Below are positions 26,808 through 35,198 of a stretch of DNA of 64,000 bases, piece after piece. The translations under genes and the position numbers were made by a program. Within the stretch, counting starts at the first letter, position 1; every line of letters starts with the position of its first letter. The stretch spans positions 310,001 through 374,000 of the forward strand of contig CAWBCM010000001.1 of the NCBI GenBank assembly GCA_963787285.1. The letters are read 5' to 3'. Source of the stretch: JAHEJN01 sp963787285. Its GTDB lineage: Bacteria; Actinomycetota; Acidimicrobiia; Acidimicrobiales; JAHEJN01. The notes beneath the pieces were generated by a model. The model was not told the origin of the DNA. It was given only the letters and a program-made list of their open reading frames with translations, and made no database searches.

Positions 26808-29093
26808 ATGCCGGTCCGGTCACCGGGTGACATGGAGGTTGCGCCGCAGCCCGCGACGAGTCTGGCCGTGCTCACCAGCGGCGGCGACGCCGCCGGAATG
26901 AACGCCGCCATCCGTGCGGTGGCGCGAACCGGCCTCGCCATCGGGCTCCCGGTGTACGCGGTGATCGAAGGCCTGCAGGGTCTGGTCGACGGCGGCGACG
27001 CGATCCGTCTGATCTCATCGGATGACGTCGGAGGCATCCTCCATCAAGGGGGGACGGTGCTCGGCACGGCTCGCTGCGAGGCGTTCCGGACCCGAGACGG
27101 GCGCCGCCGGGCCGCCGGCAACCTTCTCGAGAAGGGCATCGACGCCCTGGTCGTGATCGGCGGCGACGGCAGTCTGACCGGCGCCGAGATCTTCCGCGAG
27201 GAGTGGCCGGACCTGCTGACCGAGTTGGTTGCGACAGGACATCTCGACCCCGCGATCGCCGCCGCCCACCCCCGCCTGACCATCGTGGGATTGGTCGGTT
27301 CGATCGACAACGACATGTTCGGCACCGACATGACCATCGGAGCCGACACGGCGTTGCATCGAATCACCGAGGCGGTCGACGCGATCCACAGCACGGCGGC
27401 GAGCCACCAGCGGTCCTTCGTCGTCGAGGTGATGGGGCGCAACTGCGGCTACCTGGCCCTCATGAGCGCCGTGGCGACGGGCGCCAACTGGGTGCTGATT
27501 CCGGAGTCCCCGCCCGATACCGACAACTGGGCCGAGTCGATGTGCGACGCCCTGGCTGCCGGCCGTGGAATGGGCCGACGTTCGAATCTGGTCATCGTGG
27601 CCGAGGGGGCTCGGGATCGCCACGGTCGACCCATCACTGCGATTCAGGTCAAGGACATCCTCGAGGAGCGACTCGGCCAAGACACGAGGATCACGAGTCT
27701 GGGCCACGTCCAACGAGGTGGCGCACCCAGTGCCTTCGACCGCTACCTGGCCACGGTGCTCGGTCATGCGGCGGTGCACCAGGTTGCCGCCTCTGGCGGG
27801 GGCGAGTCTCAGCTCATCGGGATCCGTGAGAACCAGATCGTCAGCTCATCGCTGACCGACTGCGTGGCCAAGACCCGAGACGTCGCCCGTGTGATCGCCG
27901 AGCGCGACTACGACACCGCAATGGAGATGCGCGGAGGGAGCTTTCGCGACTCGTTTCGGATGATTCGCACCATGGTGCGGGCCCAGCCGCACCCGCCGAG
28001 ACCGGGGCAACAGCAGCTGCGGCTGGTCGTTCTGCACGGCGGAGGTCCGGCACCCGGCATGAACACCGCGGTGCGGGTGGCGGTCAGGGTCGGGGCCGAT
28101 CTGGGCCACACCGTGCTGGCGGCGCGAATGGGCTTTCTGGGGCTCAGGAACGGTGACCTCGAGGAAATGGACTGGATGAGCGTGAGCAGCTGGGTCTCGC
28201 GGGGCGGAGCCGAGCTGGGCACCAGCCGGTTCGTTCCCCGTGACGAAGACCTCGAGGCGATCTCCGAGCAGTTGGAGGCTCACCGCATCGATGGCCTGCT
28301 CATGATCGGGGGCTGGTCCGGCTACCAGGCCGCCTACGCGCTGCACAGCCGACGGGACGAGTACCCCGCGCTGGGTATCCCCATCGTCTGTCTGCCGGCA
28401 TCGATCAACAACGATCTGCCCGGATCCGAGCTCAGCATCGGGGCCGACACCGCGCTCAACAGCATCGTCAGCGACGTCGACAAGATCAAGCAGTCCGCAG
28501 TGGCCGCGGGGCGCTGCTTCGTGGTCGAGGTGATGGGCCGTGACTGCGGCTATCTGGCGCTCATGAGTGGCCTCGCCACCGGAGCCGAGCGCGTCTACCT
28601 GCCCGAAGAGGGTGTCTCGCTGAACGATCTCCAGACCGACGTGAACGACCTCAAGGAGCGCTTCGCGAGTGGCAAGCGCCTGGGGCTGTTCATTCGCAGT
28701 GAGCACGTCGACGAGATCTACACGACCCGCTTCATCCACTCGCTGTTCCAGCGCGAGGGCGGCGGCCTCTTCGACGTTCGTCAGGCCATCCTCGGCCATG
28801 TGCAGCAGGGGGGTGATCCGTCGCCGTTCGATCGGATTCAGGCCACCCGGCTCGCTTCTGAGTGCATCCACTATCTCATCGGGCAGGCCGTCGCCGAGAC
28901 ACCGGAGAGCGCGTTCATCGGGTTCGAGAATCGCCGGGTGCGCTTCACTGCGCTGAACGAGCTTCCGTCCCTGATCGAGCCCGACGTGCATCGGCCTCGC
29001 CGCCAGGAATGGATGCGGCTGCGACCGGTGGCCCGGATAATGGCCGGATGGCGACAGGATGGTTCCGGAGACCTGCTGCAAAACTCAACTTGA
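26808..29093 (+). CDS. tandem-domain 6-phosphofructokinase, eukaryote-like layout
   Basis: A 761-residue protein made of two fused PFK domains, about twice the bacterial length. The N-half (20-395) has TSGGDAAGMN, donor loop GGDGS (118-122), catalytic loop GSIDND (D167), EVMGRNCGY and GHVQRGGAPSAFDR, so it should be an ATP-dependent kinase. The C-half (405-745) has GGGPAPGMN, GGWSG where GGDGS is expected, and ASINND with N534 at the catalytic Asp position; SIGADTALN and DKIKQSA resemble the regulatory half of animal and fungal PFK. Loss of catalysis in the second half with effector-type regulation is inferred from that parallel. GAGGAG sits seven bases before ATG 26808. Confidence 0.88.
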   Translation: MPVRSPGDMEVAPQPATSLAVLTSGGDAAGMNAAIRAVARTGLAIGLPVYAVIEGLQGLVDGGDAIRLISSDDVGGILHQGGTVLGTARCEAFRTRDGRRRAAGNLLEKGIDALVVIGGDGSLTGAEIFREEWPDLLTELVATGHLDPAIAAAHPRLTIVGLVGSIDNDMFGTDMTIGADTALHRITEAVDAIHSTAASHQRSFVVEVMGRNCGYLALMSAVATGANWVLIPESPPDTDNWAESMCDALAAGRGMGRRSNLVIVAEGARDRHGRPITAIQVKDILEERLGQDTRITSLGHVQRGGAPSAFDRYLATVLGHAAVHQVAASGGGESQLIGIRENQIVSSSLTDCVAKTRDVARVIAERDYDTAMEMRGGSFRDSFRMIRTMVRAQPHPPRPGQQQLRLVVLHGGGPAPGMNTAVRVAVRVGADLGHTVLAARMGFLGLRNGDLEEMDWMSVSSWVSRGGAELGTSRFVPRDEDLEAISEQLEAHRIDGLLMIGGWSGYQAAYALHSRRDEYPALGIPIVCLPASINNDLPGSELSIGADTALNSIVSDVDKIKQSAVAAGRCFVVEVMGRDCGYLALMSGLATGAERVYLPEEGVSLNDLQTDVNDLKERFASGKRLGLFIRSEHVDEIYTTRFIHSLFQREGGGLFDVRQAILGHVQQGGDPSPFDRIQATRLASECIHYLIGQAVAETPESAFIGFENRRVRFTALNELPSLIEPDVHRPRRQEWMRLRPVARIMAGWRQDGSGDLLQNST

Positions 29094-29100
29094 CTTCCGC

Positions 29101-29135
29101 TTTGTTATTAACAATATTGATATCGAACTACGATA
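29101..29135. promoter_or_regulatory. AT-rich regulatory region with two inverted repeats
   Basis: In an otherwise GC-rich window this stretch is mostly A and T. TTGTTA-T-TAACAA (29102-29114) and TATCG-AACTA-CGATA (29121-29135) are perfect inverted repeats just upstream of the DUF2089 gene. Both could be operators; the second recalls PadR-type sites. Confidence 0.45.
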
Positions 29136-29170
29136 ACTGAAGGAAATCGACTCGGTTCGATGGGGGAGCG

Positions 29171-29479
29171 GTGCGGCGGCAAAGATGGATCGACTACCTC
29201 TCCGACGAGGACCTCGGGTTCCTCAAGCGGTTCCTGTTGGCATCGGGGACCCTCAAGGACCTTGCCGCTCAGTACGGCATCTCCTATCCGACGGTCCGGC
29301 TCCGCCTCGACCGGCTGATCGCCAAGGTCAAGGTGATCGATGCGGAGTCGAATGCCAGCGATTTCGAGATCGCCTTGCGATCCCTGCATGCCGAAGGCCG
29401 CATGGACGCAGCAGCATTCCGCACACTGCTCGACGCGTATCGTGAAGAGGAGGACGCCCGTGCGAGCCAGAGTGCCTAG
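29171..29479 (+). CDS. DUF2089 family protein
   Basis: A 102-residue protein from GTG 29171 behind GGGGGAG. It has a DUF2089-type DNA-binding-like helix set (YLSDEDLGFLKRFLLASGTL, DLAAQYGISYPTVRLRLDRL) and a charged C-terminal helix. The YGISYPTVRxRLD segment looks like a helix-turn-helix recognition element, so a transcriptional role is likely. It overlaps the downstream membrane-protein gene by 20 bases, a frequent pairing for this family. Confidence 0.75.
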   Translation: MRRQRWIDYLSDEDLGFLKRFLLASGTLKDLAAQYGISYPTVRLRLDRLIAKVKVIDAESNASDFEIALRSLHAEGRMDAAAFRTLLDAYREEEDARASQSA

Positions 29480-30266
29480 TGTCATCGGTCTCCTGCTCGT
29501 GATTCTGGCGCCGCAGGCCGCGCGCGCTGACGATGCCTCGGACTGGACCGACATCGCCCCGGCCTCGGGGGTGGTCGAGGACGGCGAGGTGCGCATCGAA
29601 GGCGCCGGGACGCACCGGCTCGTCACCATCGACAACCCCGACATCCGCGGCGACAGCTACGCAGTCGCCGGCTCGGTCCGCTTCGAGGGAGTCGCCGTTC
29701 CCGGCTACCTCGAGATGTGGAGCTACTTCGCCGACGGAGGCGCCTACTTCTCCCGAACCCTTGCGGCCGAAGGGCCCACTGCGTCTCTCGTCGGTGAGTC
29801 GACCGGTCGGACCTTCGAGCTGCCGTTCTTCCTCGACGGCGCGGCTGGTCCGGAACGGATCGAGATCAACCTGGTACTCCCACGGAGCGGAACGGTCTGG
29901 CTCGGCCCCCTCGACCTCGTCGGTTTCGGTGAGGTCACCGAGTGGTGGACCGCCGACCAAGGCGGTTTCATCGGTGCGGTGGGAGGGATTCTGGCCGGCC
30001 TTGGCGGGACCTTGCTGGGCATCCTCGGAAGTCGACGGCGGAGCCGCCGCCTGGTGGAGGTCCTGCTTGTCGGCGGCGCAACCGTCGGCGTCGGCCTGTT
30101 CGCTACCGGCGTGTATGCCGCCGTGAGCGACCAGCCCCGTCATGTGTGGTATCCACTCGTTCTGCTGGGTGCCATTCTCGCCCTGGTCGACGGACTGCTG
30201 TTTCCCTTGGTGCGCCGCCGGTACGAAGCCACCGAGCTCCACCGGATCCGAGCCCTCGACGCTTGA
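29460..30266 (+). CDS. DUF2089-partner membrane protein
   Basis: A 268-residue protein from GTG 29460 (AGGAGG six bases upstream, inside the DUF2089 gene). It has a signal peptide (VIGLLLVILAPQAARA), a beta-rich domain of about 130 residues (YLEMWSYFADGGAYFSRTL) that looks like a jelly-roll, then three or four C-terminal helices (GFIGAVGGILAGLGGTLLGI). It probably presents a sensing domain outside the membrane, with the DUF2089 protein as the cytoplasmic regulator, but that link is positional. Confidence 0.6.
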   Translation: MRARVPSVIGLLLVILAPQAARADDASDWTDIAPASGVVEDGEVRIEGAGTHRLVTIDNPDIRGDSYAVAGSVRFEGVAVPGYLEMWSYFADGGAYFSRTLAAEGPTASLVGESTGRTFELPFFLDGAAGPERIEINLVLPRSGTVWLGPLDLVGFGEVTEWWTADQGGFIGAVGGILAGLGGTLLGILGSRRRSRRLVEVLLVGGATVGVGLFATGVYAAVSDQPRHVWYPLVLLGAILALVDGLLFPLVRRRYEATELHRIRALDA

Positions 30267-30364
30267 GGCCGCAGTCGACCGAGCAGAGTCGGGCCGGGAG
30301 TCGCTTCTCGGTTCTGTGCGCGACAATCGGGCTTTGGTCCACCGAGGCCCCGGAGGAAGGCGAC

Positions 30365-30769
30365 ATGAGCGACGGTCCGATCACCATCACCCACCACCCG
30401 ATTCATCTCGGTCTCGGCGCGACGGCCGAGGTCGAGCCCGAGTTCACCGGCGAGATGAGCTGGTATCAGGGCTACATCGACCGCCACGGTACCGACGGCG
30501 CCGAGGCCCGCCTGGTCACGATGCACAGCTTTCACGAGTCGTGGGACGTGTGGGAGATGCACCCATTGGGCAGCGAGGTGGTGCTGTGCACCGCCGGCTC
30601 CATCACCCTGCACCAGGAGATGGTCGACGGCACGAAGGCCACCGTGACCCTCGCGGCCGGCGAGTACGCCGTGAACGCACCCGGTACCTGGCACACCGCC
30701 GACGTCGACGGCTCGGCCACCGCGCTGTTCATAACCGCCGGCATGGGCACCGAGCATCGCCCTCGTTGA
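30365..30769 (+). CDS. cupin-domain protein
   Basis: A 134-residue single cupin. It carries HSFHESWDVWEMHPLGSEVV in the first conserved motif and VTLAAGEYAVNAPGTWHTAD in the second, giving metal-ligand candidates (H, E, H). Members include dioxygenases, isomerases and small sensors, and no substrate is evident. A GGAAGG ribosome site precedes ATG 30365. It is convergent with the F420-type gene. Confidence 0.7.
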   Translation: MSDGPITITHHPIHLGLGATAEVEPEFTGEMSWYQGYIDRHGTDGAEARLVTMHSFHESWDVWEMHPLGSEVVLCTAGSITLHQEMVDGTKATVTLAAGEYAVNAPGTWHTADVDGSATALFITAGMGTEHRPR

Positions 30770-30790
30770 GCCGGCCGATCGAGAGGGCGG

Positions 30791-31234
30791 TCAGGCGGTG
30801 CGGCGGGCGACGAACAGGGGGATCTCCCTGTCGGTCTTCTCCTGGTACTCGGCGTAGGGAGGGTAGGCGGCGACCGATCGCTCCCACCAGGTGGCTCGCT
30901 CGTTGCCGGTGACCGCGCGCATCTCGTAGTCGAACGGTTCGGGGCCGTCCTGGATGCTCACGTGGGGATCGGCGACGATGTTGTGGTACCACGCCGGGTG
31001 GGCGGGAGCGCCGCCCTTCGACGCCACGATTGCGTACTCGCCGCCGTGCTCGACCCGCATGAGCGGAACCTTTCGGACCTTGCCGCTCTTGTGGCCGACC
31101 GTCGTCATCACGATGATGGGCAGACCCGTGTCGCGCAGCGTGTTGGCCCGCGTCCCTCCCGACGCCTCGTACTCCTCGACCTGCTCGCGAACCCAGTCCC
31201 ACGGGCTCGGCTCGTAATCCCCTGTGGTCGGCAT
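30791..31234 (-). CDS. F420-dependent nitroreductase-family (DDN-like) protein
   Basis: A 147-residue protein with WDWVREQVEEYEASGGTRAN, MTTVGHKSGKVRKVPLMRVE, a conserved WYHNIVADPHVSIQDG and WWERSVAAYPPYAEYQEKTD. All are hallmarks of the deazaflavin-dependent nitroreductase family common in mycobacteria and other F420-making actinomycetes. It is fuller than the copy at 21437. ATG 31234 is chosen because TACGGT lies seven bases upstream. Confidence 0.85.
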   Translation of the reverse strand: MPTTGDYEPSPWDWVREQVEEYEASGGTRANTLRDTGLPIIVMTTVGHKSGKVRKVPLMRVEHGGEYAIVASKGGAPAHPAWYHNIVADPHVSIQDGPEPFDYEMRAVTGNERATWWERSVAAYPPYAEYQEKTDREIPLFVARRTA

Positions 31235-31241
31235 GGCGAAC

Positions 31242-31247
31242 ACCGTA
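31242..31247 (-). promoter_or_regulatory. -10 element (TACGGT) of the F420-type gene
   Basis: Reverse-strand TACGGT ends seven bases before ATG 31234, and no ribosome site is visible. This fits a leaderless transcript. Confidence 0.4.
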
Positions 31248-31527
31248 CCTCTCGGGCAATCCAAGAGCGCCGAAGAGACGATCACGCCTCGGGTCGACCG
31301 TGCTCGATCCAGGCTACGCCACGAGACCGTCCCGTCGTTGTACACCCGAAGCGGTGACCGGAGGTCGTCCTCCCCGAGGGCTTCGAATACCGGGCCGGGC
31401 GCTGTTGTCAGTATCGGTCAGGTCGCTTCGGCAGGCAAAGGGTTGCCGGCCGGAGGTATCACGCCGTCGCTTCAGCGCTCTCGTTGTCGGCGGGCCGATC
31501 GGCGGCCCTGTGCAGGGAGGCATCGAA

Positions 31528-32811
31528 ATGCCGAAGAAACCAACCAAGAAGACGGTCGACGACGCGATCGAGGCGCTCGACGGCGTTCGGCGACAGTGGC
31601 TGCGGCAGCCAGGCGTGACCGCGGTCGACGTCGGGTACAAGATCAAGGGTGACGAGCTCACCGACGACGTGGCCCTGCGGGTCCACGTCGCCCGCAAGGT
31701 GCCGGCGGCGGATCTGCCCCAGACCGAGGTGTTCAACGAGACCGGCAAGACCCCCAAGAAGGTCGGCGGCTTTCCCGTCGACGTGTTGGAGGCGACCTAC
31801 GGACCGTCGACCACGCCGACGGTTCTGGACTACGACGACGAGGCCGCGATCGAGGCGATCGACCGCAAGGCGGCGGTCGACCCGCTGATCGGCGGGGTCA
31901 GCTGCGGCAATCCCCGGATAACGGCAGGAACCATCGGCGCCATCGTGTTCGACACGAGCACCTGCAAGCCGATGATCCTGTCGAACTGGCACGTTCTCGC
32001 CGGATCGTCGACCGCCGCGGTGGGGGAGAACATCCTGCAACCGGGCCAGTTCGACGGCGGGACGCAACCGGTGGCGACCCTCACCCGGATGCAACTCGAC
32101 TCCCGGATGGATGCCGCCGTCGCCACCCTGAACGGCAATCGCGGGCACACCCGTGACATCCTCGGGCTCGGCACCGTCAGCGGCATCGACACCCCGTCGC
32201 TCGGGATGCAGGTGGTGAAGTCGGGCCGTACGACGGCGATCACCGAGGGCGTGGTCGACGGGGTGAGCATGAGCGTGTCGATCAACTACGGCGACCCCGG
32301 CGTGGTCGCCTTCTCGAACCAGATCCGCATCGTGCCGCGTCCGCCGTGGCCTGCAGTCGACTACGAGGTCAGCAAGGGCGGTGACTCCGGCAGCGTGTGG
32401 CTGAACCAGGCCAACAATCGGGCGATCGGGTTGCATTTCGCGGGTGAGACCGATCCGGCACCGGCGTCGGAGAATGCGATCTGCGGCCCGATCGGACCCA
32501 TCGCCACGGAGCTGAAGTTCTCCTTCCTGCCCGTACTGTGCCCACCTAAGCTGCCGTTCTTCGACTTCTGCGACCGGTTCCCGTGGATCTGCGATCCGCG
32601 GGTCCGCCTACCCTGGCCGAAGTGGCCGATCCCCGATCCCAGGCCCTTCGATCCGATCGACCCCCGTCTCGGGGACCTCGGTCGGCTCCTGGGCACGCTG
32701 GTCTCTGGATTCCAGGGCGAGTCGGGCGGCTGCCAATGTGGCGGGGGCACCGACGGTGACCAACTGGCGGAGGCCCTGGCGGCCTACCTCAACTCAGGGA
32801 GAGCTCGATGA
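31528..32811 (+). CDS. trypsin-like serine protease with N-terminal accessory domain
   Basis: A 427-residue protein with no obvious signal peptide. Residues 15-92 form an accessory domain (PGVTAVDVGYKIKGDELTDD, VALRVHVARKVPAADLP, FPVDVLEA). A chymotrypsin-fold domain follows with H155 in SNWHVLAG, D195 in SRMDAAVA and S287 in KGGDSGS, a complete triad. The C-terminal region is rich in Pro, Trp and Cys (PWPKWPIPDPRPFDPIDP). The organisation recalls bacterial relatives of plant NAL1-type proteases. GGGAGG precedes ATG 31528. It overlaps the next gene, which encodes a copy of the accessory domain. Confidence 0.75.
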   Translation: MPKKPTKKTVDDAIEALDGVRRQWLRQPGVTAVDVGYKIKGDELTDDVALRVHVARKVPAADLPQTEVFNETGKTPKKVGGFPVDVLEATYGPSTTPTVLDYDDEAAIEAIDRKAAVDPLIGGVSCGNPRITAGTIGAIVFDTSTCKPMILSNWHVLAGSSTAAVGENILQPGQFDGGTQPVATLTRMQLDSRMDAAVATLNGNRGHTRDILGLGTVSGIDTPSLGMQVVKSGRTTAITEGVVDGVSMSVSINYGDPGVVAFSNQIRIVPRPPWPAVDYEVSKGGDSGSVWLNQANNRAIGLHFAGETDPAPASENAICGPIGPIATELKFSFLPVLCPPKLPFFDFCDRFPWICDPRVRLPWPKWPIPDPRPFDPIDPRLGDLGRLLGTLVSGFQGESGGCQCGGGTDGDQLAEALAAYLNSGRAR

Positions 32812-33089
32812 CGAACCCGGATCCCGACCGAACGGCGACGGCCCAGACCGCGCTGGCGACCGTTCTCGACGACTGGCTCCATCGACGGGGCGTGGTGTCG
32901 ATCGAGGTGGCTCGGCGGTGGCGCAACGGTGCCGCGACCGACGACGTCGGGATCCGGGTGGTCGTCGAGCGAAAGCTGCCCCCGGCCGAGGTGCCGGCCG
33001 GCGAGCTGTTTCCGTCGGCGGTCCTCGATGTTCCGGTCGACGTGGTGGAGGGCACGCCTCCACGGCTCGAGCGCTCGCCAGGCGAGTGA
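32808..33089 (+). CDS. free-standing copy of the protease accessory domain
   Basis: A 93-residue protein starting by ATGA overlap with the protease. VVSIEVARRWRNGAATDDVG, IRVVVERKLPPAEVPAG and LDVPVDVVEGTP match residues 29-92 of the protease in order and spacing. It is therefore a paralogue of the N-terminal domain without the catalytic part. By analogy with pro-domains that act in trans, it could inhibit, fold or target the protease; this is inference from tandem position and similarity alone. Confidence 0.65.
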   Translation: MTNPDPDRTATAQTALATVLDDWLHRRGVVSIEVARRWRNGAATDDVGIRVVVERKLPPAEVPAGELFPSAVLDVPVDVVEGTPPRLERSPGE

Positions 33090-33117
33090 TCGGGCCGATC
33101 CGGCACCGCGCAGCGGC

Positions 33118-34515
33118 TCAGAGGATGTCCTCGACCGCCCGGGTGAGCTGGTTGATGGTGCGGACCTCGTACACGCCGGCGCAGTGGGTCGCGTAGGTCG
33201 ATTGCACCGAGTCGGTCGTGTTCCATTGTGATCGGGGTTCGGGGTTGAGCCAGTACACGGCTCGGACCCGACTCGCGATCTCGGCGAGTACCTCGGCCCG
33301 TTCGGGGCGGTAATTGCCCCGGGCGTCGCCCACGATGATCACGGTGCTGCGGGGGCTCAGGCCGGTGCGGCCGTACCGCTCCCAGAAGGTGTGCAACACG
33401 GTGCCGTAGTCGCTGTGGCCGTCGGCGCCGATCACCTTTCCGTGCTGGAGGAGTTGCCACGGTTCGATGGCGAACTCGCTGGCGGCGATGAGGTCGGTGA
33501 TGTCGTCGACCGCGTCGACGAAGGCGTACAGCCGCGTGCGGCTGAGCTCGTCGGCCAGTGCCGAGATGAGGGTGAGGGTGAACCCGGCCATGTCGGCCAC
33601 CGATCCCGAGACATCGCACAGCACGGTGACATCGGGCTTGTGGCTCTTCGGTCGGCGATACGCGGGGCTCAGGGGCACCCCGCCGCTGGACAGCGACCGG
33701 CGGGTGGTGGCCCGCATGTCGAGCCGGCCCCGCCGCTGGCTCTGGCGGCGATGGCGAAGCCGGGCGGCGAGTTTGCGGGCCAGGGGGCGGATTGCCACTC
33801 GCATGTCGGCGAGCTGCGCACTGGTGGCCTCGGCCAGAGCGATGTCGAACGGATCTGCCACTCGGCCGCCGGCCAGCCCGTCGTCGGGGGCAACGTCGGC
33901 CAAGTGGGCGCGCACACTCTCGACGATGAGCCGCCGCAGCGTCTCGAGGCGCCGGTCGAGCTCTCGACGGTCGATGGGCTCGTCGCCGTCGGCCGCGTTG
34001 CGCAGTGCGGCCGCCATGAGCGCAGCCAGGTCGGCGGCTCGCAACACCCGATACACGTGGTATTTCTCGGTCCGGGCTGTTTCGTCGAAGCCGCCGTGGC
34101 GTTCCACCAGCTCGTCGGCCAGGAATCGCAGGTCCTGGTCGCTGGCGACGGTCAGGTCGAGCTCACCGGAGGCAAGATCGTCAGGCTCGGTGGATTCGCT
34201 CAGCGGACCCAGCGCTTCGGCGTCGGCGCCGCCCAGCGCATCGGCGCGACGCTCGGCCCTCGGTGCCGGCCGGGAGGGAAAGAGGTGGTCGAACACCTCG
34301 TCGAAGATCGGTCCGTGGTGGGGTCGCTTCACCAGCGTGCACCTCAGCGCCGCGCGCAGCTCGGCACGCGAACCGATGTCGATCTGCGCCACCCCCTTGG
34401 CAGCGTCGAGCACCTCGGTGACCGCGATGTCGAGTCCCCGCCGGCGCAGCTCGGCACAGAATCGCTCGATCTGGCTCCAGAGGTGCGTCCCGATCGGATC
34501 GGCGCGGGTGGCCAT
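33118..34515 (-). CDS. VWA-domain protein, CoxE-like
   Basis: A 465-residue protein. The N-terminal two-thirds is helical and Arg/Ala-rich with an acidic insert (AEALGPLSESTEPDD). The C-terminal von Willebrand A domain has the metal-site motif DVSGS near residue 290 and a later STVIIVGDARGNYRPE strand. CoxE-like VWA proteins usually work with a MoxR AAA+ ATPase as metal-insertion or enzyme-activation chaperones; no such ATPase is nearby. TACGGT lies six bases before ATG 34515. It is divergent from the hydroquinone operon. Confidence 0.8.
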   Translation of the reverse strand: MATRADPIGTHLWSQIERFCAELRRRGLDIAVTEVLDAAKGVAQIDIGSRAELRAALRCTLVKRPHHGPIFDEVFDHLFPSRPAPRAERRADALGGADAEALGPLSESTEPDDLASGELDLTVASDQDLRFLADELVERHGGFDETARTEKYHVYRVLRAADLAALMAAALRNAADGDEPIDRRELDRRLETLRRLIVESVRAHLADVAPDDGLAGGRVADPFDIALAEATSAQLADMRVAIRPLARKLAARLRHRRQSQRRGRLDMRATTRRSLSSGGVPLSPAYRRPKSHKPDVTVLCDVSGSVADMAGFTLTLISALADELSRTRLYAFVDAVDDITDLIAASEFAIEPWQLLQHGKVIGADGHSDYGTVLHTFWERYGRTGLSPRSTVIIVGDARGNYRPERAEVLAEIASRVRAVYWLNPEPRSQWNTTDSVQSTYATHCAGVYEVRTINQLTRAVEDIL

Positions 34516-34521
34516 CGACCC

Positions 34522-34527
34522 ACCGTA
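34522..34527 (-). promoter_or_regulatory. -10 element (TACGGT) of the VWA gene
   Basis: Reverse-strand TACGGT ends six bases before ATG 34515, in the leaderless geometry repeated in this window. Confidence 0.45.
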
Positions 34528-34538
34528 GGTGGTGGGGC

Positions 34539-34569
34539 TTGACGAGCGCTCGGGCCAGGGGACTAAAGT
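34539..34569 (+). promoter_or_regulatory. candidate promoter of the hydroquinone operon
   Basis: TTGACG (34539-34544) and TAAAGT (34564-34569) are separated by 19 bases, slightly long for sigma-70. It lies upstream of a palindromic operator candidate and 100 bases before the first gene. Confidence 0.4.
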
Positions 34570-34576
34570 AGGGCTT

Positions 34577-34599
34577 GTTCTAGATGAGAACGATCGTTC
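34577..34599. promoter_or_regulatory. overlapping palindromes, candidate operator
   Basis: GTTCT-AGATG-AGAAC (34577-34591) and the perfect 12-base palindrome GAACGATCGTTC (34588-34599) overlap just downstream of the promoter. TetR-type regulators of catabolic genes bind such sites. No regulator gene is adjacent. Confidence 0.45.
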
Positions 34600-34669
34600 G
34601 CCCAGCGCACATCCAGCAGCAGAGTGGGGCGAGGTCGCTCGAACCGACCGCTGACAAGGGGGAAGTGCC

Positions 34670-35176
34670 GTGGCCGAAACTGCACCGCAGTACACGACGG
34701 TGTTCGCATCGCTCGACGACTTCGAGAAGGGCGGCGTCGACGTCATCAACGACGATCCGAAGAACTACGTGTTCTCGAACGTCTTCGAAGTCGCGTCCCA
34801 GGCGAAACCCTACGAGAAGATCGCCGTGGCCAAGAACATGCAGTACGTGCTCGAGGCGATCCGCGCCGAAGGCACCTCCGAGTGGCGGGCGACCCCCCAC
34901 GACGAGTTCGCCCTCGTGCTCGACGGCCAGGTCGTCATCGAGCTGCTCGATCCCGATGACACGCTGGTGGATCCCGAGGCGTCGGGCTCCATTGCCGTCG
35001 ACGGCGAACCGGTCGGCAAGAAGATGGGCCGAATCGTCGCCGGGCAGGGCCACATGACCATGTTGCCCGCCGGCCGCTGTTACCGCTTCAGCAGCGACAG
35101 CCCCAGCGTCATCCTGCTCCAGACCATCGACGGCCCCGACACCCAGCACCGCTGGGCCGACATCTGCCTCAGCTAG
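34670..35176 (+). CDS. hapC: hydroquinone 1,2-dioxygenase, small subunit
   Basis: A 168-residue protein with DFEKGGVDVINDDPKNYVFS, NVFEVASQAKPYEKIAVAKN and a cupin-like WRATPHDEFALVLDGQVVIE. Size and motifs match the small subunit of the two-component Fe(II) hydroquinone dioxygenases (HapC/PnpC type), which open hydroquinone to 4-hydroxymuconic semialdehyde. GTG 34670 follows GGGGGAAG. It is first in the operon, 22 bases before the large subunit. The subunit has no complete metal site of its own, as expected for this family. Confidence 0.75.
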   Translation: MAETAPQYTTVFASLDDFEKGGVDVINDDPKNYVFSNVFEVASQAKPYEKIAVAKNMQYVLEAIRAEGTSEWRATPHDEFALVLDGQVVIELLDPDDTLVDPEASGSIAVDGEPVGKKMGRIVAGQGHMTMLPAGRCYRFSSDSPSVILLQTIDGPDTQHRWADICLS

Positions 35177-35198
35177 CTGCGTTCGAAAGGATCTCACC

